64,000 nucleotides of DNA from Amycolatopsis palatopharyngis. Lineage in GTDB: Bacteria; Actinomycetota; Actinomycetes; Mycobacteriales; Pseudonocardiaceae. The position numbers and the translations under genes are program-made. How positions within the stretch are numbered: the first letter of the stretch is position 1; every line of letters starts with the position of its first letter. The DNA is taken from assembly GCF_003385185.1 (NCBI RefSeq), contig NZ_PQHZ01000001.1:213882-277881 (forward strand), written 5' to 3'. Shown here piece after piece: positions 15,200 through 23,816 of the stretch. A model generated the notes under the pieces. That model saw only the letters and a program-made list of their open reading frames with translations. It was not told the DNA's origin and did no database searches.

Positions 15200-17242
15200 T
15201 CAGACGCAGTCCCGGGGAATCGTTGTTCGCCAGTTCAGCGCACTGAGCCGTTCACTTCCCTCGTACGCGTCCAACTGCGCGTGCACGACGAACTCTGTCG
15301 GCGTGCACGAGAGGATCGTCCGGGTCACGGTCTCCACCTGCCAGTCGCCCCTGCCGAACCGGATCGACCAGACGACCTCCCCCTGTGGCGAGGTGAAGTC
15401 CTCGGCCACCCAGCTGTAGGTCTCCTCGGCCCGCTGGGCCACGTCCAGATCGATATCGTCGTAGTGGGTGGTGCCGGGATCCTTCACCACGTGCAGTGCC
15501 GAGGAGTAATCCACCAGATTTCGGCACACCTGCCAGCGTTGCTCCCCGGGCCGGACCTTGGTCGTCGGCAGGGGCGCAGGCCCCTTCGGTTCGTCGAACG
15601 GACGGGGCGAGACCTCGTCGGACTCGGCGACCGGCCTCACCGGCAGGACGAGGGTGCTGTTCTCCGGGAACACGGAGAGTTGAACGGGTTCTGGCGGTGG
15701 CCAGGCCAACGGCCAGTACGAAGTGGACAGAGCGAGCCGGATCCTGTGGTCCGGCGGGAAGCTCTGCGCCACCCCGTTTAGTTCAACTCGAACGCGGTAC
15801 CGCCGTCCCGGTTCCAGCGGGCGTGGCTCGGCGTGCCCGTCCCGATGGGTCAGGTTCAGCAGACCGTAGGTCACCCTCGTCGCCCTCCCGTCGGGTGCCA
15901 CGTCAGACAGCCGGGCGGCCACCATCGCCACCGGCCGATCCGCTGCCACCTCCAGCTCCACCGCGGGAGAACCGACGATCTCACAGGTCTCGGCCAGCGC
16001 GGCACTGTCGAAGACGAGTGAGCCTCCGTCCTCATCCCGCTGGTCGTAGGGCAGATCCGGCGGAGCGTTGTATGAACACCATTTCCCCGCGTACTGACCC
16101 ACCGACAGCGGAGACGAGACCATCAGCTCCTCCGGCCCCGCCGGAGGAGCCGCTTCGAGATCGGCCCGCTCCGCCAGGATCCGGTTCCGGGCCAGCCCGT
16201 ATCGGGTCGGCCGGACATGCGGCGACGGCCAGGACGGCTCCCCGACCCAACGCCCGGGGCGCTCCTCGTACGCCGTCGAGGGCCGCACACTGTCCTGCAT
16301 CCAGACCCGCAGCATCGGATCGTCCGGTACGTCGTTGTCCTTGCCCTTGAGCCATCGGTCCCACCACCGGACGAGTTCCCGCAGGAAGTCGATCGCCGGT
16401 CCCGGCTCGCCGAGGTGCGGATACTTGTGCGACCACGGGCCGATGAGCCCCTTGCGTGGCACGTCGAGGTTGGCCATCAGCCGGAATACCGAGTTGGAAT
16501 ACCCGTCCGCCCAGCCGCTGACCGCCAGCACCGGGCAGTCGATCGCGGTGAAATCCTCGCAGACCGAACCGTGCCGCCAGTAATCGTCGCGGCGCTGGTG
16601 CCGCAGCCACTCCTCCAGCCACAGACCGCTGTTCTCGATCCGGTAGAGCCACATGTCCCGCCACCGGTCACCGACGATCGCCGGATCCGGCGGACAGGCG
16701 TTGTAGGCGAACATGGTCGAAGCCCAGGACAGATTGTCGCTGAGCAGGCAGCCGCCCATATAGTGCACGTCGTCGGCATAGCGATCGTCGGTGGAGGCGA
16801 CGGTGACGATGGCCCCGAGCCCTTTCGGCCTGCGGGCGGCTACCTGGAGGGCGTTGAAACCTCCCCAGGAGATGCCCATGATCCCGGTGTTACCGTCGCA
16901 CCAGGGCTGCTTGGCCAGCCAGGCCAGGATGTCCTCGGCGTCGTCGAGTTCTTGCGACAGATACTCGTCGGTCAGCGCTCCATCCGATTCCCCGGTACCG
17001 CGCAGGTCCACTCGCACTCCCGCGTAGCCATGCCCGGCGAGATACGTGTGATGAATCGAGTCACGTGGCGCGGTGAAGTCACGTTTGCGGTAAGGGATGA
17101 ACTCCAGCACCGCCGGGACCGGGACCTCGTCGGAGGACTCCGGCCGCCAGACGCGCCCGCCGAGCCGAGTGCCGTCGGAGAGCGGGACCCAGACGTGCTC
17201 CTCTTCGGTGACTGCGTGCGGGAGCGAATCCACCTCACGCAT
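15200..17242 (-). CDS. CocE/NonD-family alpha/beta hydrolase (peptidase S15)
   Basis: A 680-residue protein of the cocaine esterase/X-Pro dipeptidyl peptidase superfamily. The nucleophile is Ser125 in GISWGG. Candidate acid and base are Asp246 (GWADGYSN) and His272 (GPWSHKYPH), with the oxyanion Tyr51 (IPYRKRD). Residues ~390-550 form the jelly-roll domain, and a further C-terminal ~110 residues are unusual. No signal peptide is visible, so it is probably cytoplasmic. Known relatives hydrolyse esters, amides or alpha-amino acid esters. Its ATG overlaps the stop of the ATP-grasp gene by one base (TGATG) and AGGAG lies upstream, so translation is coupled. Confidence 0.85.
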   Translation of the reverse strand: MREVDSLPHAVTEEEHVWVPLSDGTRLGGRVWRPESSDEVPVPAVLEFIPYRKRDFTAPRDSIHHTYLAGHGYAGVRVDLRGTGESDGALTDEYLSQELDDAEDILAWLAKQPWCDGNTGIMGISWGGFNALQVAARRPKGLGAIVTVASTDDRYADDVHYMGGCLLSDNLSWASTMFAYNACPPDPAIVGDRWRDMWLYRIENSGLWLEEWLRHQRRDDYWRHGSVCEDFTAIDCPVLAVSGWADGYSNSVFRLMANLDVPRKGLIGPWSHKYPHLGEPGPAIDFLRELVRWWDRWLKGKDNDVPDDPMLRVWMQDSVRPSTAYEERPGRWVGEPSWPSPHVRPTRYGLARNRILAERADLEAAPPAGPEELMVSSPLSVGQYAGKWCSYNAPPDLPYDQRDEDGGSLVFDSAALAETCEIVGSPAVELEVAADRPVAMVAARLSDVAPDGRATRVTYGLLNLTHRDGHAEPRPLEPGRRYRVRVELNGVAQSFPPDHRIRLALSTSYWPLAWPPPEPVQLSVFPENSTLVLPVRPVAESDEVSPRPFDEPKGPAPLPTTKVRPGEQRWQVCRNLVDYSSALHVVKDPGTTHYDDIDLDVAQRAEETYSWVAEDFTSPQGEVVWSIRFGRGDWQVETVTRTILSCTPTEFVVHAQLDAYEGSERLSALNWRTTIPRDCV

Positions 17243-18549
17243 CAGGAACTCTCCTGTTCCCGTCCGTGCCCCGGTTCAGCGACGTCGTCGAACTCGAACC
17301 CGAGCGCCTCGATGCACCGGTCGTACTTCGCCGCCAGCTCCGTCTCATCGGCCGCCGCGGTGTGCACGGTGGCGTAGGCGAAGCTGTAGCTGTCCTGCTC
17401 CGGCAACTCGGACAGCCGGTCCCCTTCCTGGGCGAGCAGATGAATCGAGGTGCCGTCGATCGTCCGTTCGACGTCCGCGACTTCCCGCGCGCTCGGCGCC
17501 CGGCGGACCACGCCGTCGGTGAAGCGGCGTGCCCACCACTTGGCCGCGACCTCGTACGGCCCCTGCCGATAGGGCAGGCAGGGATCGAGGCCGAGCGCGA
17601 GGCGGACCATGCACTGGTGATTCGGTAGCCCGTCGACATCGTCGAAGAGCCTCGCGTGCGACTGCGAGTGCCGGGGATTGACCTCCAGCAGGTTGATCTC
17701 ATCGGTCTCCGGATCCCAGAAGTACTCGATGTTGAACGCGACCGACGAGAGGCCGATTCGGTCGATCACCTTTGTCGAGATCTCGGTCATGCGCTCGAGC
17801 GCGGACCGAGGCAGCTTCGACGGGTACTGGTAGCGCAGGAAACTCGGTGAGTCGGGGTAGGTGTGCGAGTCGACGACCCCGTACACCTGGATTTCCTCGC
17901 CGGTGTTGTAGCCCTCCACCGTGACCTGCCTGCCGCCGACCGACTCTTCGGCAAGACATGCCTGCCCGCCTGCTTCGGCGATCTCTGGCGGCAGGTCCAC
18001 ATAGGCCAGTACCGTGTCGAACGCTTCGCCGACCCGGCCGATGCCCTCCCTGATCTGTGCCATCGCCTCGCCGAACTCCGCGACGTCGTGCACCTCGAAG
18101 GCGAGCTCCGAGGAGAACGACTTGACCGGCTTGACCCAAAGTGGGTACCGGAGTCCGGCCGGAGGTTCCTCGTCGTCCAGGTCGACCAGGCCGAACCGGG
18201 GATGCTCTTCGATCACCTCCCGCTGTTCCAGCCTGCTCCAGTACTTGTGCTCACACTTCAGTACCGACTCCAGGGACGCGGAACGCAGCCCGAACCGGGC
18301 ACAGAGGATGGGCACCATCGACGAGACGGGAAAGTCCCAGTAGCCGACCACGGCATTGATCGGGTCGTCGAAGGAGCGCAACTGCTCGTCTGCCTTCGTC
18401 AGCAGTGCGTCGAACTCGAGCTGCTCCGCGGCGAGCAGGTCGTCCACGCTCAGCAGCGGATGGAACCGGTAGGTGTTGAGGCCCCGGACATCGCGCAGTG
18501 TCTCCAGGTTGTCCTGGTCAAGGCCGAGCACGAAGACATTTTCGGACAT
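17242..18549 (-). CDS. ATP-grasp ligase, substrate unknown
   Basis: A 435-residue ATP-grasp enzyme. The ATP lysine region LWVKPVKSFSS is at about 137-147. The metal site is E275 (FNIEYF) and E289-N291 (LLEVNPR). The family joins a carboxylate to an amine or thiol through an acyl-phosphate. The N-terminal ~95 residues form the pre-ATP-grasp region, and a C-terminal ~110 residues follow the catalytic core. It resembles free-standing amino-acid ligases more than biotin carboxylase, which would be longer and carry other domains. The start ATG 18549 follows GGAG by seven bases. It is co-translated with the CocE hydrolase, which suggests a make-and-cleave pair or two steps on one metabolite. Confidence 0.8.
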   Translation of the reverse strand: MSENVFVLGLDQDNLETLRDVRGLNTYRFHPLLSVDDLLAAEQLEFDALLTKADEQLRSFDDPINAVVGYWDFPVSSMVPILCARFGLRSASLESVLKCEHKYWSRLEQREVIEEHPRFGLVDLDDEEPPAGLRYPLWVKPVKSFSSELAFEVHDVAEFGEAMAQIREGIGRVGEAFDTVLAYVDLPPEIAEAGGQACLAEESVGGRQVTVEGYNTGEEIQVYGVVDSHTYPDSPSFLRYQYPSKLPRSALERMTEISTKVIDRIGLSSVAFNIEYFWDPETDEINLLEVNPRHSQSHARLFDDVDGLPNHQCMVRLALGLDPCLPYRQGPYEVAAKWWARRFTDGVVRRAPSAREVADVERTIDGTSIHLLAQEGDRLSELPEQDSYSFAYATVHTAAADETELAAKYDRCIEALGFEFDDVAEPGHGREQESS

Positions 18550-18729
18550 CAGGATTCTCCTGCCGCCGGAGTGGTCTTGTCGTCTACCGACACGGACTAC
18601 CCAGCTGCCGCACACTCATGCACATCACCGGCTCGCCCATCACCGTGACTCCGCGGAAGGTGTTGTCGCTGACGTCGCGGGCATCCGGTTCGCGCCGCTG
18701 AGACGGCCGACGTTCCGTCGTCGCCGACT

Positions 18730-18744
18730 CTCACGTAGCGTGAG
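18730..18744 (+). promoter_or_regulatory. Leaderless -10 box and inverted repeat before rnj
   Basis: TAGCGT (18736-18741) is exactly six bases before GTG 18748, so a leaderless transcript is likely. It is overlapped by CTCACG-TAG-CGTGAG (18730-18744), a small perfect inverted repeat that could be an operator. Confidence 0.4.
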
Positions 18745-18747
18745 TGT

Positions 18748-20454
18748 GTGAATTCCGTATCGCGGGCCGTGGCGCCCGCCTCGCCCGTCTCGTCCGCCCT
18801 ACCGGTTCTACCCGCTGATGCCCTTCGGGTGGTGGCGTTCGGTGGGTTGGGGGAGATCGGGCGGAACATGACGGTGTTCGAGCACGACGGCAAGTTGCTG
18901 ATCGTGGATTGCGGGGTGTTGTTCCCGGAGGAGCACCAGCCCGGGGTGGATGTGATCCTGCCGGACTGGTCCGCGATCCGGCACCGGTTGTCCGATGTCG
19001 TCGCGATCGTGCTCACCCACGGCCACGAGGACCACATCGGCGCGGTGCCCTATCTGCTGCGCGAACGCCCCGACATCCCGCTGATCGGGTCCCGGCTGAC
19101 ACTGAGTTTCATCGCCGCGAAACTCACCGAACACCGTATCCAGCCCGTCCTGAACGAGGTGAAGGAAGGCGAAACCCTCGACATCGGGCCGTTCGGCCTG
19201 GAGTTCCTCGCGGTCAACCACTCGATCCCCGACGGTCTCGCGATCGCGATCCGCACCACCGCGGGCCTGGTGCTGCACACCGGGGACTTCAAGATGGATC
19301 AGTTCCCCCTCGACCGCCGCATCACCGACCTGCGCGGGTTCGCCCGCCTCGGCGAAGAGGGCGTCGACCTGTTCCTCACCGACTCCACCAACGCCGACGT
19401 CCCCGGATTCACCACCTCCGAGCGCGAACTCACCCCGGCCATCGAGTCGGTGTTCCGCACCACGCAGCGCCGGGTCATCGTCTCCAGCTTCGCCAGCCAC
19501 GTCCACCGCATCCAGCAGGTCCTCGACGCCGCGGCCGCCCACGGCCGCAAGGTCGCCTTCGTCGGCCGCTCCATGGTGCGCAACATGGGCCTGGCCACCG
19601 ACCTCGGCTACCTCAACGTGCCCGACGGTCTCGTCGTCGACGCCAAAACCATGGACCGCCTCCCGCCGAACAAGGTCACCCTGGTCTGCACCGGCTCCCA
19701 GGGCGAGCCCCTGGCCGCGCTGTCCCGCATGGCCGCCGGCACCCACTCCATCACCGTCGGTGAGGGCGACACCGTGCTACTGGCCAGCTCGCTGATCCCC
19801 GGCAACGAGAACGCCATCTACCGCGTCATCAACGGTCTCACCGACCTGGGCGCGAACGTCATCCACAAGGGCAACGCCAAAGTGCACGTCTCCGGGCACG
19901 CCAGCGCGGGTGAGCTCGTCTACTGCTACAACATCGTGCAGCCCTCCAACGTCCTCGCCGTCCACGGTGAAGCACGCCACCTGCGCGCCAACGCCGACCT
20001 CGCCATCAGCACCGGCCTCAGCCGCGAACGCGTCCTGGTCGCCGCCAACGGTGACGTCATCGACCTGCACGACGGCCACGCCACACACACCGGCGCCGTC
20101 GCGGTCCACAACATCTACGTCGACGGCGACACCGTCGGCGGCGTCACCGAGGCCTCCCTCGCCCAACGCCGCACCCTCGGCGAAGAAGGCGTCCTCACCG
20201 TCGTCGCCCTCATCGACACCGACACCGGGCGGCTCGCCGAAGACCCCGACGTCCTCGCCCGCGGCTTCGAACACAACGACACCACCTTCACCACCCTCAC
20301 CCCCGCACTGGAAAAAGCGCTCGCCGGCGCCGCCGAACGCAACATCACCGACACCACCCGCCTCGAACAGCTCATCACCCGCGAAACCGAAAAATGGGCC
20401 CGCAAAACCTTCCGGCGCCAACCCATCATCATTCCCGTCGTCATCGAAGCCTGA
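18748..20454 (+). CDS. rnj: Ribonuclease J
   Basis: A 568-residue metallo-beta-lactamase/beta-CASP ribonuclease. The zinc motif HGHEDH is at residues 91-96. GLGEIGRN opens the lactamase fold, and HVSGHASAGELV lies in the beta-CASP part. The C-terminal domain ends FRRQPIIIPVVIEA. RNase J has 5'-exonuclease and endonuclease activity in RNA turnover and rRNA processing. GTG 18748 is supported by the -10 box six bases upstream. Usually actinobacterial rnj follows dapA; that neighbour is absent here, so this may be a relocated or second copy. The coding is strongly biased to C-ending codons, more than its neighbours. Confidence 0.92.
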   Translation: MNSVSRAVAPASPVSSALPVLPADALRVVAFGGLGEIGRNMTVFEHDGKLLIVDCGVLFPEEHQPGVDVILPDWSAIRHRLSDVVAIVLTHGHEDHIGAVPYLLRERPDIPLIGSRLTLSFIAAKLTEHRIQPVLNEVKEGETLDIGPFGLEFLAVNHSIPDGLAIAIRTTAGLVLHTGDFKMDQFPLDRRITDLRGFARLGEEGVDLFLTDSTNADVPGFTTSERELTPAIESVFRTTQRRVIVSSFASHVHRIQQVLDAAAAHGRKVAFVGRSMVRNMGLATDLGYLNVPDGLVVDAKTMDRLPPNKVTLVCTGSQGEPLAALSRMAAGTHSITVGEGDTVLLASSLIPGNENAIYRVINGLTDLGANVIHKGNAKVHVSGHASAGELVYCYNIVQPSNVLAVHGEARHLRANADLAISTGLSRERVLVAANGDVIDLHDGHATHTGAVAVHNIYVDGDTVGGVTEASLAQRRTLGEEGVLTVVALIDTDTGRLAEDPDVLARGFEHNDTTFTTLTPALEKALAGAAERNITDTTRLEQLITRETEKWARKTFRRQPIIIPVVIEA

Positions 20455-20477
20455 CCCCGCCCGGAAGCGAAACGCCC

Positions 20478-20879
20478 ATGCCTGCCACCCGTTACACCAC
20501 CATCGCCGACTACAACACCGCCCATCCGAGCAGCCCGATCCCCCTCGATCTCCACACGCGGCAGGCACTGCCCACTTATCACGCCGCCATGGCCGGGCTC
20601 GCCGACGACCTTTACGGCACCGGGACCGCACTCACGCTCGAGTTCCTCCCGCAACTGTCCCCCGCCGCGGACGCGCCGGACCACGGTGGCCCTATCCAGC
20701 TGGGCAATGTCATCGCAACCAACTGGGGCCGCCCGCCGATCCTCGTCCTGGCCGAGACCGTCCCGCTCGCCGAGGCCCGAAAAGCCATCCTCAACCATTG
20801 GCCGACCAGCCTCACCGGTGTGTACACCGCCCTCAGCACCGTCACCGAGGTCAACGGCACGGACCGGCTGCTGGGCTGA
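20478..20879 (+). CDS. Hypothetical protein, 133 residues
   Basis: It starts 23 bp after rnj at an ATG with a weak GGAAG site. The sequence (MPATRYTTIADYNTAHP..., ending VTEVNGTDRLLG) is soluble with no membrane segment and has C-biased codons like rnj, which supports a real gene. A central stretch LGNVIATNWGRPPILVLAE resembles a beta-strand core. I do not recognise a family. The close spacing to rnj suggests cotranscription. Confidence 0.65.
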   Translation: MPATRYTTIADYNTAHPSSPIPLDLHTRQALPTYHAAMAGLADDLYGTGTALTLEFLPQLSPAADAPDHGGPIQLGNVIATNWGRPPILVLAETVPLAEARKAILNHWPTSLTGVYTALSTVTEVNGTDRLLG

Positions 20880-20999
20880 GGCCCGGGTCACGGAGCTACG
20901 ACACCGCTACCTTCGCGCTACACACCCGATCGCACCCTCTGCCAATCTCGGCGTCGTCGAGTAAAGGGCGGGCAAAGTGCCCGAGAAGAGGATGCGATC

Positions 21000-21674
21000 T
21001 TGAACGGTGGGCGTTCACTCGAGGAGATCCTGGAGCGGTACCAGATCCGTGACTCCCGGAGCGAGCTGGTGGACTTCCCGCCCCCGGAGCTGGTCGACGT
21101 CGTCAACCCGATTCTGCAACGGCTGGGCAAGGATGTGCCGTCGAGCAAGTGGACCGTCGAGGAGCTCGAGTTGTTCTCGAGGCTCAACCCGGCACAGATG
21201 TACGAGTGGTACCAGATCCAGCAGGACTCCTACGTCGTGAGCGAGCAGAACTACTCGGGTATCGACCACACCACGCACAGCCACGTCGATGCCTTCCGGC
21301 ACACGTACTGGAACGCCAGGATGACCCAGGAGTTCGGGGAGGAATGGGCCGAGGGCTTCGCGACGTCACACGAACAGCGGCCGGGTAACGACCGCCAGTC
21401 CGAGGCGATGGACCTGCACAACAACGAACTCGGGCGCAGAATCGCCGTGGAGAATCCCGGCGCGAGTCCCGAGGAGCTCAGCAGGCTGGTCGGCGAAGCC
21501 GTGTCGGACGGCGAGGCCATCGTGATCACCGAGGACAGCCGGATCGCCTACAGCGATCAGGTCGAGCACAACGCGACCGTCGCCCCGGAACAGCACGACG
21601 AGTCCCATGTGGACCACAACGGGTTCATCGAACCCGACTTCGGCGACACCCGGCCGAAGCGGTTCTGGGAGTAG
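21000..21674 (+). CDS. DUF6973-like protein with His-rich motif
   Basis: A 224-residue protein starting at TTG 21000 with GAGAAGAGG upstream; the nearby ATG at 20992 hits a stop at once. Residues ~95-165 contain HVDAFRHTYWNARMT, then SHEQRPGN and MDLHNNELGRRIA. This pattern recalls a domain I know as DUF6973, seen in polymorphic-toxin-like and secreted actinobacterial proteins. The conserved His, Glu and Asn could form a metal or catalytic site. There is no signal peptide or membrane segment, and no immunity-like gene directly follows on the same strand. Function is unknown; the domain name is from memory. Confidence 0.65.
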   Translation: MNGGRSLEEILERYQIRDSRSELVDFPPPELVDVVNPILQRLGKDVPSSKWTVEELELFSRLNPAQMYEWYQIQQDSYVVSEQNYSGIDHTTHSHVDAFRHTYWNARMTQEFGEEWAEGFATSHEQRPGNDRQSEAMDLHNNELGRRIAVENPGASPEELSRLVGEAVSDGEAIVITEDSRIAYSDQVEHNATVAPEQHDESHVDHNGFIEPDFGDTRPKRFWE

Positions 21675-21679
21675 GCCGA

Positions 21680-22534
21680 TCAGCCGCCGAGCAGTCCGCC
21701 ACCGAGCTCCAGCACGCCCTTGACGGTGCCTGTCACGGGGTCGAGCAGGCCGCCTTCGGACTGCTCGTCGCTGGTGCCATCGGTGCTCCCGCTGCCGGAC
21801 CCACTGTCCTTCGTCGCTGATGGTTCCGATGTCTTGCTGGTCGAATCGGTTCGCGGGGCCTGCGTGGTGACCGGTGCGGCGGGAGCCGGTGCGGGACTCG
21901 ACGTGTCAGCGCGGCCGCCGTCCGGAGTGGACGAACCGGCACTCTCGGGCTTCGCCTGCTCGGCGGGCGCACCACCGTTGTCGCTGCCGCCGGACTGGCG
22001 CATCGGCGATGCCACGTCAGTGGTGTCGTTCAGCAGCACGCTCGCCGCCGTGGTCGTCGGTGTCGCTCCGCCACCGGTACGCGTGAACTCGGTCGACATC
22101 CCCGGCTGCGCCCCCCTGGGCGCGGCCATCGTCCGGTCGGAGTCGTGCGGAGCATCCCCGACCGGCGAGGACGCGACGGTGGGCTTGAGCGCTACGAGGC
22201 CGGCGACGGTCAGGCCGAACAGCACAACCGCCCGGCTCATGGTGCTGGTCCTGCCCAGGCCACTCCTGCGTTCCCGCTGCGCGACCGGCTGCTTACGGAG
22301 CGCGGCAGGGGCTGCGGGGGCAACGGCCTCGAACCGGTCCGTCGGTGCGGAGTCCCCGGCGAATTCGATACCTTCACGTCGGAGCAGTTCGGCCACCGGA
22401 AGGGAAGCCTGCGACGCCGAGCCGGCGTCCTGCCGGACACCGGCAGCCGCGGTGGCACGCTCACGTGCCAGCAGCTCGGCGACCGTGTACCGGCGGGTAG
22501 TGCCCTGCCGCTCGTCCACCACGTTCGTCGACAC
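21680..22534 (-). CDS. Single-pass membrane protein with VAELL motifs and a low-complexity tail
   Basis: A 284-residue protein. GTG 22534 is the start (GAGAGG seven bases before). The cytoplasmic N-terminus has two copies of a short motif, YTVAELLARE and LPVAELLRREG, about 30 residues apart. One transmembrane helix follows (AVVLFGLTVAGLVAL, about 105-120). The outer part, about 150 residues, is Ser/Thr/Pro/Gly/Ala-rich and ends GGLLDPVTGTVKGVLELGG. The layout suggests an envelope protein with an intracellular docking peptide. I cannot name a family. It is convergent with the DUF6973-like gene, five bases apart. Confidence 0.65.
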   Translation of the reverse strand: MSTNVVDERQGTTRRYTVAELLARERATAAAGVRQDAGSASQASLPVAELLRREGIEFAGDSAPTDRFEAVAPAAPAALRKQPVAQRERRSGLGRTSTMSRAVVLFGLTVAGLVALKPTVASSPVGDAPHDSDRTMAAPRGAQPGMSTEFTRTGGGATPTTTAASVLLNDTTDVASPMRQSGGSDNGGAPAEQAKPESAGSSTPDGGRADTSSPAPAPAAPVTTQAPRTDSTSKTSEPSATKDSGSGSGSTDGTSDEQSEGGLLDPVTGTVKGVLELGGGLLGG

Positions 22535-22794
22535 CTTCAGACCTCTCGTTCGCTGGCGCAGTAGCGCACACTCTCGCAAGTGGCTACCGGCTGTCTGCCG
22601 CTGGCGACCGAATACTACCCGTTTGATTGAAAAAGCCAAGACAGTCTCACCTGATGCTATACCGAGAGTGATAACTCTGGTCCGTACCGGAAACACCGGC
22701 ACGTATGGCGCAGCGGGAATGGCCCGCTTCCCCTCCCGGTTGCGGACATCGAAGGCCACGCGCGGCGTCGCCACGAACCCATGAGGAGCCCAGG

Positions 22795-23231
22795 ATGTCG
22801 TTCGTCATGACCACCGAGGAACGCGAGTCGTTTCTTGCCGGAGTCCATGTCGGTGTGCTGGCCGTGGCTCGGGAAGGCCGGGGGCCATTGGCCGTCCCCG
22901 TCTGGTACTCCTACGAACGGGGCAGCGACATTCTGATCTGGATGGAACGAGACACCGTGAAGGACGCGGCCATCCGCAAAGCCGGCGTGTTCAGTCTCTG
23001 GTCGCGCAGTCCGAGACGACACCGTACAAGTACGTCACCGCGGAGGGCCCCGTCGTCGCGAACGACGAGCCGCCGACGCGCGAGCAGGCACTGACGATCG
23101 CCCGGCGCTACCTTCCGGAGGACGAGGCCGTCGGCTACGTGGACAGCGCACTCGGTGCGCGGTCGATCCTGGTCCGGATGCGCCCGGAGAAGTGGCTGAG
23201 CAACGACCAGGGAAAATCCACGGACACGTGA
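22795..23231 (+). pseudogene. Frameshifted pyridoxamine 5'-phosphate oxidase-family protein
   Basis: The ATG 22795 frame encodes a PPOX-type split-barrel start (MTTEERESFLAGVHVGVLAV, VPVWYSYERG). It runs off frame after KAGVFSL at about 22998. The frame shifted by two bases continues the family sequence (VAQSETTPYKYVTAEGPVV, ending at TGA 23229-23231). A duplicated CT in CTCTGG at 22996-23001 explains the break. The intact product would be about 144 residues, a flavin- or F420-binding reductase. GGAG lies before the start. It could be a real mutation or a sequencing error. Confidence 0.7.
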
Positions 23232-23269
23232 CGGCCGAGCACGGGCTCCGCCCCGCGGAGGGGAACTCA

Positions 23270-23324
23270 CCAGGAAACGAGCCACCCCGGCCCAAGTCTT
23301 GGGCCGGGGTGGCTCGTTTCCTGG
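23270..23324. terminator. 26-bp perfect stem, bidirectional terminator
   Basis: Bases 23270-23295 pair perfectly with 23299-23324 around a GTC loop. The stem combines GGAAACGAGCC with CACCCCGGCCCAA. It lies between the convergent PPOX remnant and the iron-sulfur subunit gene. The stem is far longer than a normal terminator. Confidence 0.7.
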
Positions 23325-23330
23325 TACGGG

Positions 23331-23807
23331 TTACATTTTCTCCGCGCCGGCCTTGATCGCGTCCCGGATCCGGTTGTAGGTACCGCAGCGGCAGATGTTG
23401 CGGATGGTGTCCAGGTCGTCGTCGTCCACCTCGTGGCCGGCCTCGCGTGCCTGCCGGACCTTGGCCACCGCCGCCATGATCTGCCCTGGCTGGCAGTACC
23501 CGCACTGCGCGACGTCATACTCCAGCCAGGCCTCCTGCATGGGATGCAGGTCCTTGTCCACCGTCGCGGGCAGTCCTTCGATGGTCGTGATCTCGTCCGT
23601 GGGGCTGACGTCGGAGACCCGCACCGAGCAGGGGTTGAACGCCTTGCCGTTGATATGGGATGTGCAGGCCTTGCACACGTTGATCCCGCAGCCGTATTTC
23701 GGGCCGTTGATACCGAGCAGGTCTCGGATCACCCACAACAGCCGAACGTCGTCCTCGACGTCGACAGTGACCTGTTCCCCGTTGATCTTGAAAGTGTGCT
23801 GGGGCAC
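23331..23807 (-). CDS. (2Fe-2S) subunit of xanthine-dehydrogenase-family oxidoreductase
   Basis: A 158-residue protein with two [2Fe-2S] sites. The plant-type ferredoxin site has Cys40, Cys45, Cys48 and Cys60. The helical-domain site has Cys102/Cys105 (CGYCQPG) and Cys139/Cys141 (CRCGT). It matches the small subunit of isoquinoline 1-oxidoreductase-type molybdenum hydroxylases and passes electrons from the Mo centre. It follows the large-subunit gene by nine bases, so the pair is cotranscribed. No separate FAD subunit is encoded nearby, as in the IorAB type, which uses cytochromes or other acceptors. Confidence 0.9.
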   Translation of the reverse strand: MPQHTFKINGEQVTVDVEDDVRLLWVIRDLLGINGPKYGCGINVCKACTSHINGKAFNPCSVRVSDVSPTDEITTIEGLPATVDKDLHPMQEAWLEYDVAQCGYCQPGQIMAAVAKVRQAREAGHEVDDDDLDTIRNICRCGTYNRIRDAIKAGAEKM

Positions 23808-23816
23808 GAGTGCTCC

